The notes below the pieces were generated by a model that saw only the letters and a program-made list of their open reading frames with translations, was not told where the DNA came from and did no database searches. Both the position numbers and the translations under genes were made by a program. From Rhodopseudomonas palustris (lineage in GTDB: Bacteria; Pseudomonadota; Alphaproteobacteria; Rhizobiales; Xanthobacteraceae): a DNA stretch of 64,000 nucleotides. Positions 30,961-40,877 of this stretch are shown piece by piece. Location: positions 631,916-695,915 of the forward strand of contig NZ_QKQS01000013.1 of assembly GCF_003226555.1 (NCBI RefSeq), read 5' to 3'. Position 1 is the first letter of the stretch, and each line of letters starts with the position of its first letter.

Positions 30961-33180
30961 ATGGCGGAGATCACCGATACCACGGAGACCACCGAAACGC
31001 TCGAGCGGCCGCCCGAAGCGGACCCGGCCGAACCGGCCCCGAAGCCCAAGCCGGTCCCTGGCTACGACGTTGTGTATGTCCCGGACGTGGTGCGGGAGGG
31101 CCTGCCCTTCCCGCTCGGCGCCTGCTGGGATGGCAATGGAACCAATTTTGCGCTGTTCTCCGCCAACGCCACCAAGGTCGAGGTCTGCCTGTTCGACGGC
31201 GACACCGAGCGCCGGATCGAGCTGCCCGAATACACCGACGAGGTGTTTCACGGTTACATTCCGGACATCGGTCCCGGCACCTTTTACGGTTATCGCGTCT
31301 ACGGACCGTATGAACCGGAGAACGGCCACCGCTTCAATCCGAACAAGCTGCTGCTCGATCCTTACGCGCGCGCCCATGCCGGTGAACTGACCTGGGATCC
31401 GGCCGTGTTCGGCTATGTGATGGAGAGCGGCGACGACACCACCTTCGACGAGCGCGACAGTGCGCGATTCGTGCCGAAATGTGTGGTGGTCGATCCGGAT
31501 TTCGATTGGAAGGGCGAGCCCGGCCGCCAATCCGTGCCGTGGGATCAGACCATCGTCTACGAGACCCACGTCAAGGGCTTCACCATGCTGCACCCGGAGG
31601 TACCGGACAATCTTCGCGGCACCTATGCGGGCTTCGGCACCAAACCGGTCGTCGATTACATCGCTTCGCTCGGCGTCACCGCAGTCGAACTGCTGCCGAT
31701 CCACACCTTCGTCAACGACAGCTATCTGCTCGACAAGAAGCTGGTGAACTATTGGGGCTACAACACCATCGGCTTCTTCGCCCCCGACCCGCGCTATGCC
31801 GCCGACGTGCCAAACAGTCTGCGCGAGTTCAAGGAGATGGTAGCGCGGCTGCACGATGTCGGTCTCGCGGTGATCCTCGACGTCGTCTACAACCACACTG
31901 CCGAGGGCAACGAACTCGGCCCGACGCTGTCGTTCAAGGGCATCGACAACGCCAGCTATTACCGGCTGCTGCCGGAACAGAAGCGCTACTACATCAACGA
32001 CACCGGCACCGGCAACACCGTCAACCTCACGCATCCGCGCGTGATCCAGATGGTCAACGACAGCCTGCGCTACTGGGCGGGCGAGATGCACATCGACGGC
32101 TTCCGCTTCGACCTCGGCACCATCCTGGCGCGCGAGCATTACGGCTTCGACGAGCAGAGCGGCTTTCTGAAAGCCGTGATGCAGGATCCGCTGCTCGCCT
32201 CGGTGAAGCTGATCGCCGAGCCATGGGACTGCGGCCCCGGCGGCTATCAGGTCGGGGGATTCCCGCCCGGCTGGGCGGAATGGAACGACAAGTTCCGCGA
32301 CACCGTGCGCGACTATTGGCGCGGCGAAGCCCCGGCGGCGGCGCTGGCGCCGCGGCTGTCGGCCTCCGGCGATGTGTTCAACCGCCAGGGCCGGCGCGCC
32401 TGGGCGAGCGTCAACTTCATCACCGCCCATGACGGCTTCACGTTGAACGACTGGGCGAGCTACAACGACAAGCACAACGCCGCCAATGGCGAGGATGGCA
32501 AGGACGGCCATTCGGACAACCGCTCGTGGAACTGTGGCGCCGAAGGGCCGACCGACGACGAAGCGATCCTCAGCTTACGCGAACGCCAGAAGCGCAACAT
32601 GCTGGCGACGCTGCTGCTGGCCCAAGGCACGCCGATGCTGCTCGCCGGCGACGAATTCGGCCGCACCCAGAACGGCAACAACAACGCCTATTGTCAGGAC
32701 AACGAGATCTCCTGGGTGCATTGGGATCATGACGAGGCCGCACAGCACCTACGGAGCTTCACGCAGCGGCTGATCGAACTCCGCCGGACCAATCCGACGC
32801 TGCGCCGCAGTCGGTTCCTGACCGGGCAATACGACGAGCAGCTCGAGGTTCGGGACGTCACCTGGATCAACGCCAATGGCGGCGAGATGCAGCAGGAGCA
32901 CTGGGACGACGGCAACGTGAAATGCTTCGGCATGCTGCTCGACGGCCGGGCGCAGACGACAGGCATCCACAAGCAGGGCCAAGAGGCCACCGTGCTGCTG
33001 ATCCTGAACAGCTTCGACGGCGTCGTCGACTTCACCCTTCCTGAGGTTCCGCACGGCTCGAAATGGGCGCTGCTGATCGACACCAACCTGTCCGACGGCA
33101 TTCCCGACAAGCAGTTCGATTGCGGTGAGGTTTATCAAGTCACGGCCCGCTCGGTCCTGCTGTTCGGGCTCACCGAGTAG
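30961..33180 (+). CDS. glgX: Glycogen debranching enzyme GlgX
   Basis: 739 residues. An N-terminal 45-residue Pro/Glu-rich leader is followed by a CBM48 domain ([22 protein letters not shown]) and a GH13 barrel: [24 protein letters not shown] (nucleophile Asp384), LIAEPWDCG (acid Glu420) and [12 protein letters not shown] (Asp491). [14 protein letters not shown] is diagnostic of the GlgX/TreX type. It hydrolyses alpha-1,6 branches of limit dextrins for glycogen breakdown. It stands alone here, without glgA, glgB or glgC, and ends at a hairpin terminator. Confidence 0.96.
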   Translation: MAEITDTTETTETLERPPEADPAEPAPKPKPVPGYDVVYVPDVVREGLPFPLGACWDGNGTNFALFSANATKVEVCLFDGDTERRIELPEYTDEVFHGYIPDIGPGTFYGYRVYGPYEPENGHRFNPNKLLLDPYARAHAGELTWDPAVFGYVMESGDDTTFDERDSARFVPKCVVVDPDFDWKGEPGRQSVPWDQTIVYETHVKGFTMLHPEVPDNLRGTYAGFGTKPVVDYIASLGVTAVELLPIHTFVNDSYLLDKKLVNYWGYNTIGFFAPDPRYAADVPNSLREFKEMVARLHDVGLAVILDVVYNHTAEGNELGPTLSFKGIDNASYYRLLPEQKRYYINDTGTGNTVNLTHPRVIQMVNDSLRYWAGEMHIDGFRFDLGTILAREHYGFDEQSGFLKAVMQDPLLASVKLIAEPWDCGPGGYQVGGFPPGWAEWNDKFRDTVRDYWRGEAPAAALAPRLSASGDVFNRQGRRAWASVNFITAHDGFTLNDWASYNDKHNAANGEDGKDGHSDNRSWNCGAEGPTDDEAILSLRERQKRNMLATLLLAQGTPMLLAGDEFGRTQNGNNNAYCQDNEISWVHWDHDEAAQHLRSFTQRLIELRRTNPTLRRSRFLTGQYDEQLEVRDVTWINANGGEMQQEHWDDGNVKCFGMLLDGRAQTTGIHKQGQEATVLLILNSFDGVVDFTLPEVPHGSKWALLIDTNLSDGIPDKQFDCGEVYQVTARSVLLFGLTE

Positions 33181-33187
33181 TCACGTC

Positions 33188-33215
33188 CCACGCCGGCGCG
33201 AGTGCGCCGGCGTGG
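33188..33215 (+). terminator. Hairpin after glgX
   Basis: A perfect 12-bp stem (33188-33199 / 33204-33215) with GAGT loop, eight bases after the glgX stop. The T-tract is poor (CTAATTT further on), so termination may be weak or Rho-assisted. Confidence 0.6.
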
Positions 33216-33340
33216 TGCCACTAATTTGCGCAGGTCCTGCCGCAAGATAGCGGGAACGCAGGGTTCGTTTTGCGATTGAGAATAGCAATGTCGGCCGACG
33301 CACCGTCCGCCGTTCTCGATCAGCAACGGGAGCTCTTCAG

Positions 33341-34186
33341 GTGATCATTCGCGCGGGGTACAACATCGCCTTTCACTGCTTTCAGGAAACGCCGATCAAT
33401 CTCTTGCTCAGCGTGCATCCCTCGCGCGCGCAGCATGTGATCGGCGATCATATCATCAAGTTCTCGCCTGACGTGCCAGCGCGCGACTTCACCGACATGT
33501 TCGGCAATGTCTGCACCCGGATCGTCGCGCCCCCCGGCCGCATCGACATCAGCAATGACTTTCTGATCGAGGATTCCGGCCTGCCCGACGAAGTCGCGCC
33601 CGGCGCCCGCCAGATCCCGGTAGCCGAGCTGCCGGACGAGGTGATGGTGTATCTGCTCGGCAGCCGCTATTGCGACACCGACAAACTGTCGAACCTCGCC
33701 TGGTCGCTATTCGGCGGCATTGATTCAGGCTGGGAGCGGGTGCAGGCGATCGTCGACTACGTGCACGATCGCATCACCTTCGGCTATCAATTCGCCCGCA
33801 ACGACCGCACCGCCTCCGAAGGTCACGCCGAGCAGATTGGCGTTTGCCGTGACTTCGCGCATCTTGCGGTCGCGCTGTGCCGCTGCATGAACATTCCGGC
33901 GCGGTACTGCACAGGTTATCTCGGCGATATCGGCGTGCCGGTAGACCCGGCACCGATGGATTTTTCCGCGTGGTTCGAAGTCTATCTCGACGGCCGCTGG
34001 TACACCTTCGACGCCCGCCACAACACGCCGCGGATCGGCCGCATCGTCATCGCCCGCGGCCGCGACGCCGCCGATGTGGCGATCTCCACCTCGTTCGGCG
34101 TCACCAACCTGCTGAACTTCGAAGTGATCACCCACGAGGTGACCGACCAGACCGCTGCTGCGACACCACTGTCGAAGGTGGCGTAA
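33341..34186 (+). CDS. Transglutaminase-like cysteine protein
   Basis: 281 residues. An N-terminal beta domain (about 1-110) precedes a transglutaminase core: WERVQAIVDYVHDRITF, then GVCRDFAHLAVALCRCMNIPARY with the candidate nucleophile Cys, and DFSAWFEVYLDGRWYTFDAR with the Asp. The usual His of the HAW motif is Ser here (DFSAW), though such substitutions occur in this bacterial subgroup. It may act as a peptidase or amidase on cell-wall or protein substrates. No signal peptide is seen. ATG versus GTG choice is not resolved by RBS; the first Met (codon GTG 33341) fits the family start. Confidence 0.8.
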   Translation: MIIRAGYNIAFHCFQETPINLLLSVHPSRAQHVIGDHIIKFSPDVPARDFTDMFGNVCTRIVAPPGRIDISNDFLIEDSGLPDEVAPGARQIPVAELPDEVMVYLLGSRYCDTDKLSNLAWSLFGGIDSGWERVQAIVDYVHDRITFGYQFARNDRTASEGHAEQIGVCRDFAHLAVALCRCMNIPARYCTGYLGDIGVPVDPAPMDFSAWFEVYLDGRWYTFDARHNTPRIGRIVIARGRDAADVAISTSFGVTNLLNFEVITHEVTDQTAAATPLSKVA

Positions 34187-34206
34187 GCCCTTACCCGGAG
34201 TCGATC

Positions 34207-34287
34207 GTCGTTGCGAGCGCAGCGTAGCAATCCAGCCTCCGGCACGAACATCTGGATTGCTTCGTCGCTTCGCTCCTCGCAATGACG
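34207..34287. repeat. Dispersed palindromic repeat (family A, copy 1)
   Basis: Imperfect inverted repeat: left arm 34207-34235 (GTTGCGAGCGCAGCG, AGCAATCCAG), right arm 34252-34287 (GGATTGCTTCG, CTCGCAATGAC). A second copy lies at 59894-59980. Elements of this kind, with CAATGACG and GCAATCCA ends, are scattered between genes in Rhizobiales chromosomes; they can fold into long hairpins in RNA or DNA. Confidence 0.85.
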
Positions 34288-34375
34288 CGGGGTCGCGCTC
34301 CCCTCGACAGCGGCAATCCTCCGAGAGCGGTTCATCGTTTGATTGAAACGATCCGACCTTTCCGAAGGCACTGTG

Positions 34376-34481
34376 TCCTCATCCTGAGGAGCGCGGCGAA
34401 GCCGGGCGTCTCGAAGGATCAGGCAACGCATTCCGTGCGTCACATGGTTCGAGACGGCGCTACGCGCCTCCTCACCATGAG
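34376..34481. repeat. Dispersed repeat with CTCATCCTGAGGAGC / CTCCTCACCATGAG ends (family B)
   Basis: Left part CCTCATCCTGAGGAGCGC then GTCTCGAAGGAT; right part ATGGTTCGAGACGGCG then CCTCCTCACCATGAG. This palindromic intergenic element is very common in Bradyrhizobium and Rhodopseudomonas genomes (recalled, not searched). Together with copy 1 of family A it fills most of the 409-base gap 34187-34595, which holds no gene. Confidence 0.75.
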
Positions 34482-34545
34482 CTTGTGCGTGTGGCAGGCG
34501 GTGCGGATCAGCTCTGATTCGATGAAAAGAAGAACTGCTCTAACG

Positions 34546-34575
34546 AAAAAGCGGCCGGGCTTGCACCCGACCGCT
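34546..34575 (-). terminator. Intrinsic terminator of the small minus-strand gene
   Basis: Read on the minus strand: a 10-bp stem (34575-34566 with 34559-34550, one G-U), loop TGCAAG, then TTTTT. It lies 21 bases after the stop of the 70-residue gene. Confidence 0.9.
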
Positions 34576-34595
34576 CGCAACCGAGACGGAAACGT

Positions 34596-34808
34596 TCAGT
34601 TGGTGATCACGCCGAGATTGGTCTCCGAGCCTTCATTGCCCGGCACGGTGATCCGGACCTCGTGGCCGAACTTGATGGCGTTGGAAGCCGCGGCGCAGGC
34701 GGCTTCGAACGCCGCTTCCTTGCTGGCATAGTCGCCGGTCGGATCGTCGTCGTGACGGATCCCCCACCGGTCATCGCTGCCGATGATGTCGTAGTAGGCC
34801 TTACCCAT
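34596..34808 (-). CDS. Small conserved protein (DUF2188-like pattern)
   Basis: 70 residues from ATG 34808, chosen because GGAGG sits five bases upstream; an ATG four codons earlier lacks an RBS. Sequence GKAYYDIIGSDDRWGIRHDDDPTGDYASKEAAFEAACAAASNAIKFGHEVRITVPG: two beta strands, a helix, then a strand. This is similar in layout to DUF2188-type small proteins. It is a single-gene unit with its own terminator. Function unknown. Confidence 0.8.
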   Translation of the reverse strand: MGKAYYDIIGSDDRWGIRHDDDPTGDYASKEAAFEAACAAASNAIKFGHEVRITVPGNEGSETNLGVITN

Positions 34809-34865
34809 GCGCACCTCCATTTCCTTGCGATAATGGCGGCGGCTGGCGATGGTTCCTTGACGACG

Positions 34866-34887
34866 CGCGGCGGAAGCAGCTCCGCCG
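34866..34887 (-). terminator. Possible hairpin terminator after the chemoreceptor gene
   Basis: Perfect 8-bp GC stem (34866-34873 / 34880-34887) with AGCAGC loop, 31 bases after the chemoreceptor stop on the minus strand. No U-tract, so uncertain. Confidence 0.4.
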
Positions 34888-34917
34888 CAACGTCGTCGAC
34901 CGCTCCGTGGCGGGCAA

Positions 34918-36945
34918 TCAGGCGGCGCGGACGCTGTTGAGAAAGCGTGCGACCTCGACCTTCAACCGGTTGCTGTCTTCCGACAGCGAGCGGGCGGCTG
35001 ACAGCACCTCCGACGACGCCGAGCCCGTCTCGGTGGCGCCACGCTGAACGTCGGCGATATTGACCGAGACCTGCTGGGTGCCTTGCGCGGCCTGCTGCAC
35101 GTTGCGGGATATCTCCTGCGTCGCCGCGCCCTGCTCCTCCACCGCCGCCGCAATGGTCGACGCGATCTCGGACATCCGGCCGATGGTCTCGCCGATCGCC
35201 CTGATCGCCGACACCGACTGTCCGGTCGCCGCCTGAATCGCACCGATCTGCTGGGTAATTTCGTCGGTGGCCTTGGCGGTCTGATCGGCCAGCGCCTTCA
35301 CTTCCGCCGCCACCACCGCAAAGCCGCGCCCGGCCTCGCCGGCGCGCGCAGCCTCGATCGTGGCGTTGAGCGCAAGCAGGTTGGTCTGGCCCGCCACGGT
35401 GTTGATCAGCTCGACGACGTCGCCGATCCGCGCCGCCGCCTTCGCCAGATCCTCGACCCGGTCGTTGGTCTGCTGCGCCTGCTCCACGGCATCGTGCGCC
35501 ATCCGCGCCGATTCCTGGACCTGCCGGCTGATTTCGTTGACCGACGAGGTCATCTCCTCGGTCGCCGAGGCGACCGACTGGACGTTGGTGGAGGCCTCCT
35601 CCGAGGCCGAGGCGACCATGGTCGCCAGTTCCTCCGAACGCTCGGCGGTGCCGGTCAGCGAGGTGGCCGAACTTTCCAGCTCCGTCGATGCGGTCGACAC
35701 CGTCTCGACGATCTCGCCGATCGCGCTTTCGAACTCGTCGGCGAGTTTGATCATGTCCTGCTTGCGCTGCCGCGCGATCGCTTCGTCCTGGGCGATCCGC
35801 GCCTCGGCTTCGTCGCGAGCCTTGCGTTCGGCGTTGGCCTGGATCACGCGGACGGTCTTGCCGATGTCGCCGATCTCGTCGCCGCGCTCGGCTCCGGCGA
35901 TGGTGACGTCGAGCTTGCCCGACGCGAGGCGTCCGAGGGCTTCGTTCAACCGGGTCAGCGGACGCGCCACACCGAGGAACGAGAACACCGCCGAACCGAT
36001 CAGCACCAGGATGATGGCCGAGCCGAACATCAGGTTCAGCGTATTCGACGCGGTGACCTCCGCGGCGGCCTTGGCCTTGGCGTCGGCGACGGCACGCTGG
36101 CTCTGTTCCACCGAGTCCCGCAGCAGTTTCGCCGCCTTGTTGGCGATCGGAACGGTGCGATCGCGGCTAATGCTGTTCTTCAGCTTGTCGGCGGCGATCG
36201 CCTCGTCGGTGAGCACGAGATAGCGCTTCACCATTTGTTCGAGTTCGGCGAGCCCCGGCTTGATCTTGGAGTCGGCAACGGCAGCGGCGTTCTTCAACGC
36301 CCTGAAGGTCGCCGCAGCGTTGTTGTCGAGCTTGCTCTTGTAGTCTTTGTCGTCGACGACAAAGAACTGCCATCCCACTGCCTGAATGCCGTCGAACGCG
36401 CCGTTGGCTTCCCGGAGGCTCGCTTCAAGGGCGACGCTGTCCGGCAGGCCGTCAGCGGGTACCAAGGCGATGGCGGCCGCGAGCTTGGCATCCCATTCGG
36501 CCGACAGCGCGACGCGCTTGGCATTGGCCTCGAGGACACGCTTCTGCTGCTCGGCCTGTTCGTCTGCGCCGACCGCATAGTCTGCGGTCATCTGCTTGAT
36601 CTGGCCGAACAGTTCTTTGTCCTTCGGTTCGGTGGCGAGCGCCAGCACCGCATCGATCAGTTTCGCCTGCGCCGTCTTGGCCTCGGCGAACTGCTTGCGC
36701 CGAGTGTCGAATTCCTTGGTCGACCGCACCATCCGAACCCCGCGCACCGCGAGCTGCATGTTGCGCATCTCCGATTCCGCGATCAGCGCATTCTCGGAAA
36801 TCTGAGCCTGGAGGTCGGCATGCCGGCTGGACGCCTGGATCGCCGAGGCCGTCAGCCGCTGGTTCACCACCATTGCAACCGCGAGTACGATGCCAATCAG
36901 GCCGGCGACTGCGAGCTTGTTGCCAATTCGATTGAACTTCTTCAT
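34918..36945 (-). CDS. Methyl-accepting chemotaxis protein
   Basis: 675 residues from ATG 36945 (GAGGGG RBS upstream). TM1 is about residues 12-28 ([17 protein letters not shown]). A helical periplasmic sensor of about 290 residues follows, of HBM-like length. TM2 is near 312-332 ([21 protein letters not shown]), then a HAMP domain ([16 protein letters not shown]). The C-terminal signalling domain contains the hairpin tip [33 protein letters not shown]. It signals to CheA/CheW; ligand unknown. It stands alone with no che genes nearby. No C-terminal pentapeptide tether for CheR is present. Confidence 0.95.
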   Translation of the reverse strand: MKKFNRIGNKLAVAGLIGIVLAVAMVVNQRLTASAIQASSRHADLQAQISENALIAESEMRNMQLAVRGVRMVRSTKEFDTRRKQFAEAKTAQAKLIDAVLALATEPKDKELFGQIKQMTADYAVGADEQAEQQKRVLEANAKRVALSAEWDAKLAAAIALVPADGLPDSVALEASLREANGAFDGIQAVGWQFFVVDDKDYKSKLDNNAAATFRALKNAAAVADSKIKPGLAELEQMVKRYLVLTDEAIAADKLKNSISRDRTVPIANKAAKLLRDSVEQSQRAVADAKAKAAAEVTASNTLNLMFGSAIILVLIGSAVFSFLGVARPLTRLNEALGRLASGKLDVTIAGAERGDEIGDIGKTVRVIQANAERKARDEAEARIAQDEAIARQRKQDMIKLADEFESAIGEIVETVSTASTELESSATSLTGTAERSEELATMVASASEEASTNVQSVASATEEMTSSVNEISRQVQESARMAHDAVEQAQQTNDRVEDLAKAAARIGDVVELINTVAGQTNLLALNATIEAARAGEAGRGFAVVAAEVKALADQTAKATDEITQQIGAIQAATGQSVSAIRAIGETIGRMSEIASTIAAAVEEQGAATQEISRNVQQAAQGTQQVSVNIADVQRGATETGSASSEVLSAARSLSEDSNRLKVEVARFLNSVRAA

Positions 36946-37120
36946 GGGATCCCCCTCGGCTCTAGGCGTATCACCGGGGATCTTTGAGACAGTTAACAAT
37001 GGAACCGGTACAACTACGAGTTCGGCTAAGCTCCCCCTGAGTGTTTGAAAGGTATGAACTGGTCTATTTGTCGCTTAGCTCGGGGCTGAATCCGATCGAT
37101 TCGGGGCCCCTCAGAAAGAA

Positions 37121-38308
37121 CTATGTGCGCCGTTGTTGCGAGATGTCGGTAACCTTCACATTGACAGTGCGGGTCCGGCCGTCGCGCTCAACTGTCAGCT
37201 TGACGTCGCGGCCGATGCCGGTGTCTTCCAGGGCAGCGGCCAGGTCGGACATGCCGTGGACCGGCTTGCCATCGGCCTCGGTGATAACGTCCCGGACATA
37301 GCCGTCGTCGGTGGCGCCTTCGAGCCCGGCCTTGGCCGCTGGCGAATCCGGCAGGGTCCGTAAAATCACGACGCCGTCGATTCCGAGTTGCGCGGTTTCG
37401 TTCTCCCGCGCCGCGATGATGCCGATGCCAGGCACCGGCACCGTGCCATTGGTGATCAACGCCGTGACGACGCGATTGACCGCATCGACCGGAATCGCGA
37501 AGCCGATCCCGGCCGAGGCGCCCGAGCCGGAGATGATCGCGGTGTTGATGCCGATCAGCCGGCCGGCGCTGTCGAGCAACGGACCGCCGGAATTGCCTGG
37601 ATTGATGGCCGCGTCGGTCTGGATCACGCCGCGGACCTCGTGTGCCGCCGCGGTCGGCAGTCGGCGCCGTAGCGCGCTGACGATTCCCGTGGTGAGGGTC
37701 TGTTCGAGGCCATACGGATTGCCGATCGCGTAAGTCGCCTGCCCGACCTGCAGATCTTCCGAGCTGCCGATTGCGATCGGCCGCAGCGGCGTGTGCGGCC
37801 GCTCGAGCTGCAGCACCGCCAGATCGTAGTTTGGTGCGGCGCCGACGACGCGCGCGGTGACGAATTCGCCCGACGCCATCCGGACGCCGAGCTGACTGGC
37901 GTTCTGGATGACGTGATTGTTGGTGACGACATGACCGGCCGCATCCCAGATCACGCCGGAGCCGGATTGCACCGGCGCCTCCTGCTGAGCAAAGAACGGC
38001 GACACCCGCTGCTGGGTCTGCGCGAACACGTGCACCACGGAGGGCGACACCTGCTTGAACAGCTCGATCGTGGCCTTCTCCGCAGGCGCCAGATCACCGC
38101 GCGCGGTGACGGTGCGCGGGCCGGTGACGGAGAACCACAGCGCGCTGAGATAAGGCTGCGCCACCCAGAATGTCGCCAGCACCAGCAGCCAGACGATCGC
38201 GATGCGCAGCAACAGGTCGTTACGCCTGGCTCGCCGGAGCTGGGCCTCCTCACGAACCTGTGGATCGAAACCAGGGGGCGGTGGCGAATGGGGCGGGAGC
38301 GACGTCAT
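37121..38308 (-). CDS. HtrA/DegP-type serine protease with PDZ domain, membrane-anchored
   Basis: 395 residues using ATG 38308; a longer form from 38404 is open but adds an unlikely Arg-rich leader. A TM segment near 35-55 (IAIVWLLVLATFWVAQPYLSALWF) anchors a periplasmic trypsin-like domain: VVTNNHVI (His), YDLAVLQL (Asp), NPGNSGGPLL (Ser). One PDZ domain follows (GIDGVVILRTLPDSPAAKAGL...DGYVRDVITEADGKPV). It is likely a protein quality-control or DegS-like protease. The RBS is weak, so the start is provisional. Confidence 0.9.
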   Translation of the reverse strand: MTSLPPHSPPPPGFDPQVREEAQLRRARRNDLLLRIAIVWLLVLATFWVAQPYLSALWFSVTGPRTVTARGDLAPAEKATIELFKQVSPSVVHVFAQTQQRVSPFFAQQEAPVQSGSGVIWDAAGHVVTNNHVIQNASQLGVRMASGEFVTARVVGAAPNYDLAVLQLERPHTPLRPIAIGSSEDLQVGQATYAIGNPYGLEQTLTTGIVSALRRRLPTAAAHEVRGVIQTDAAINPGNSGGPLLDSAGRLIGINTAIISGSGASAGIGFAIPVDAVNRVVTALITNGTVPVPGIGIIAARENETAQLGIDGVVILRTLPDSPAAKAGLEGATDDGYVRDVITEADGKPVHGMSDLAAALEDTGIGRDVKLTVERDGRTRTVNVKVTDISQQRRT

Positions 38309-38620
38309 GGCGAGATCGTCTCGAACAAAGGCAGGTCGGCCGCGAGTGAGCGTCGGCGCCCGCAGCCTGTCAGCGCTAATGCACCAGGTTCCATCTGGTT
38401 CCATCTAGGCCGAGGATGCGGTCTGATGCAGGCGCCGAACGCGGATGGTTAACAATGCATGCACCGCGGAGCCGTGAGCGGCCACCGCATTACTTCGAGT
38501 CCATGATGGCCCAGACGAGGCTGCCGGCGCTGGCGCGGTGGCGGCGCGGCTTCTATATCATGCCGGTTCCCGCCTCGGATCTTCGGCCTCCCGATCGATC
38601 CAAACCCCGAGTCGATCGAC

Positions 38621-39295
38621 ATGACAGGTTCGTTGTCCAACATGATGCTGGTGATTTCGGTCTGGGCGCTGCCGCTCCTGATCGCGATCACCTTCCACGA
38701 AGCCGCGCACGCCTATGTGGCCAAGCTGTGTGGCGACAACACCGCCTGGATGCTGGGGCGCGTCAGCTTCAACCCGATCAAGCACGTCGATCCGTTCGGC
38801 ACGGTGCTGCTGCCGCTGCTCCTGCTGGTGATCCAGTCACCGTTTCTGTTCGGCTATGCCAAGCCGGTGCCGGTGAACTTCCGCAATCTGCGCAATCCGC
38901 GGCGCGACATGGTGCTGGTCGCCGCTGCGGGACCGGCGATCAATCTGGTGCTGGCGGCGCTGGCGGGGCTCGCGTTTCATCTGGTCGGCTACGTGCCGGG
39001 CCAAGCCGGCCAATGGCTGATGCAAAATCTCGCCAATGCGCTGCTGATCAACGTCGTGCTGGCGATTTTCAACCTGCTGCCGATTCCGCCGCTCGACGGC
39101 GGCCGGATCGCCGTCGGCATCCTGCCGCGCGCGCTGGCGAACCCGCTGGCGCGGCTGGAGCCTTACGGCATGCTGATCCTGCTCGGGCTGATCTTCATCC
39201 TGCCGCTCGCCGGCATCGGCGTGGCCACGCAGTTCATCGCGCAATCCAGCAGGGTCGTGGTCCAGGCAATTCTGATGCTCACCGGTAACGTCTGA
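38621..39295 (+). CDS. Site-2 protease family (M50) membrane metalloprotease
   Basis: 224 residues with about six hydrophobic segments. Zinc motif HEAAH (26-30) lies in the first TM helix; NLLPIPPLDGGR (151-162, Asp159) is the second conserved block. This small subgroup (YwhC/S2P-like, no PDZ) cleaves within membranes, often acting on regulatory proteins. It is divergently placed from the HtrA-type gene with a 312-base gap containing no recognised element. Confidence 0.92.
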   Translation: MTGSLSNMMLVISVWALPLLIAITFHEAAHAYVAKLCGDNTAWMLGRVSFNPIKHVDPFGTVLLPLLLLVIQSPFLFGYAKPVPVNFRNLRNPRRDMVLVAAAGPAINLVLAALAGLAFHLVGYVPGQAGQWLMQNLANALLINVVLAIFNLLPIPPLDGGRIAVGILPRALANPLARLEPYGMLILLGLIFILPLAGIGVATQFIAQSSRVVVQAILMLTGNV

Positions 39296-39469
39296 CCGCG
39301 TCGTCCTCAGGTGGTGTTTCAGTAAGCATCGCGCGCCATTCGATTAACTCTGCGACAGGATGCGCGAAGAGGCGGAACCGCAGTCGCGGCGGCCGCTTGG
39401 TACGACGGGGCGAGACCTGTTCGCGGCGCAGCTATTCCAGCAGCGCCGCGGCTTAACGGGACAACGACC

Positions 39470-40156
39470 GTGACCACAGCCGCAACCACTTCTCCGACCT
39501 CTCCGACCTCGACACCAGCCTCCGCACCCGATCGCGATCCGCCGACACCGACGCGGCGCGACTTTCTGTTCATCGCCACCGGCGCCATGGCGGCGGTCGG
39601 TGCGGCAGCGGCGATTTGGCCGTTCATCGATCAGATGGAGCCGGACGCCTCGACGCTGGCCTCGGGCGCTCCGATCGATGTCGACCTCAGCGCCATTCAG
39701 CCCGGGCAGCAGATCCTCGTTCGCTGGCGCGATCGCCCGATCTTCATCAACCGACGCACGCCGCAGGCGCTGCAATCGCTGCAAACCCCTGCCCTACTGG
39801 CCCGGCTGTCCGACCCGACCTCGAGCGTGCGGCAGCAACCCGACTACGCCGATAATTGGCACCGCTCGGTCAATCCGGAGTTCGGCGTGATGGTCGGCAT
39901 CTGCACCCATCTCGGCTGCATCCCGACATTCGAGCCGCTGCCGACCGACATGCCGTCGTCAGAGCATTGGGTGGGCGGTTACTTCTGCACCTGCCACGGC
40001 TCCAAATACGATCTCGCCGGCCGGGTCTTCAGCGGCGTTCCGGCGCCGTACAATCTACCGGTGCCGCCGTATCATTTCATCGGCGATGCCAAGATCCGGA
40101 TCGGCGAGAATCCACCGACCAGCAAATTCGACTTCTCCACGATCCGCCAGATCTGA
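39470..40156 (+). CDS. petA: Ubiquinol-cytochrome c reductase-type Rieske iron-sulfur protein
   Basis: 228 residues from GTG 39470. An unusual Thr/Pro/Ser-rich 28-residue leader precedes TRRDFLFIATGAMAAVGAAAAIWPFI, a Tat-type uncleaved signal anchor. Cluster ligands are in CTHLGC (C145, H147, C150) and CTCHGS (C173, C175, H176) with the disulfide pair typical of bc1 Rieske proteins; the conserved Tyr is in SKYDLAG. It would transfer electrons from ubiquinol to cytochrome c1. No cytochrome b/c1 genes are adjacent, so this may be a second, stand-alone copy. Confidence 0.92.
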   Translation: MTTAATTSPTSPTSTPASAPDRDPPTPTRRDFLFIATGAMAAVGAAAAIWPFIDQMEPDASTLASGAPIDVDLSAIQPGQQILVRWRDRPIFINRRTPQALQSLQTPALLARLSDPTSSVRQQPDYADNWHRSVNPEFGVMVGICTHLGCIPTFEPLPTDMPSSEHWVGGYFCTCHGSKYDLAGRVFSGVPAPYNLPVPPYHFIGDAKIRIGENPPTSKFDFSTIRQI

Positions 40157-40219
40157 GGATCGCCTCCGGGGAACGTTCGCGTCCGCCCGCCGTTGGCCGC
40201 CCATCAGCGAGGCAACATC

Positions 40220-40666
40220 ATGCAACACAGGAAATTGCACGACGACGGCGGACAGACGACCTGGGTGATCGTGCTCGAAACCGGCGACGAGGTGATGCAA
40301 TGCATGCAGCGCTTCGCCGAGGAGCAAGGCATCTTCGCCGCACAGTTCAGCGCGATCGGGGCGTTTCGCCGGGTCGTGCTGAACTACTTCGATTGGGACG
40401 CCAAGCAGTACATCCGGATCCCGGTCGATCAGCAGGTCGAAGTCGCCTCGCTCACCGGCGACATCGCACAAGCGCCGTCCGGCAAACCGGCGCTGCACAT
40501 CCACCTCGTCGTCGGTCGCCGAGACGGCAGCGCGATGGCAGGCCATCTCGGTGAAGGCCATGTGCGGCCGACGCTGGAGATCGTGCTGACCGAGAGCCCG
40601 ACCTTGCTACGCAAGGCATACGATCCGGAGTCCGGTCTGGCGTTGATCCGTCCCAGCACCGCTTGA
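40220..40666 (+). CDS. PCC/DUF296 domain protein
   Basis: 148 residues from ATG 40220 (GAGG seven bases upstream). WVIVLETGDEVMQCMQRFAEEQGIFAAQFSAIGAFRRVVLNYFD and GKPALHIHLVVGRRDGSAMAGHLGEGHVRPTLEIVL are the DUF296/PCC signature with H-H--L-----G-- GGH-- metal-site residues. The family is a small trimeric, metal-binding fold, DNA-binding in plants (AT-hook fusions); bacterial roles are unclear. It is the last gene before the ThDP operon. Confidence 0.9.
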   Translation: MQHRKLHDDGGQTTWVIVLETGDEVMQCMQRFAEEQGIFAAQFSAIGAFRRVVLNYFDWDAKQYIRIPVDQQVEVASLTGDIAQAPSGKPALHIHLVVGRRDGSAMAGHLGEGHVRPTLEIVLTESPTLLRKAYDPESGLALIRPSTA

Positions 40667-40877
40667 TCAAGAGCAGACGGTTACGCTCGTACGCCATCGT
40701 CCGGTCGCGCCCCAGCATACGAGCCGTCGTCGGACCGAACGCTCAAAAGCCGGTGAGCCCGCCGAAATTTCGACCTTCTGGGGCCTCTCGGTCGCAACGT
40801 TACTTCTATCGCGTCGTTGGACCGCACATCCCCTTCTGAACTCGAACGGGTGCGTCGCGCACCGGCGGAACACAATC

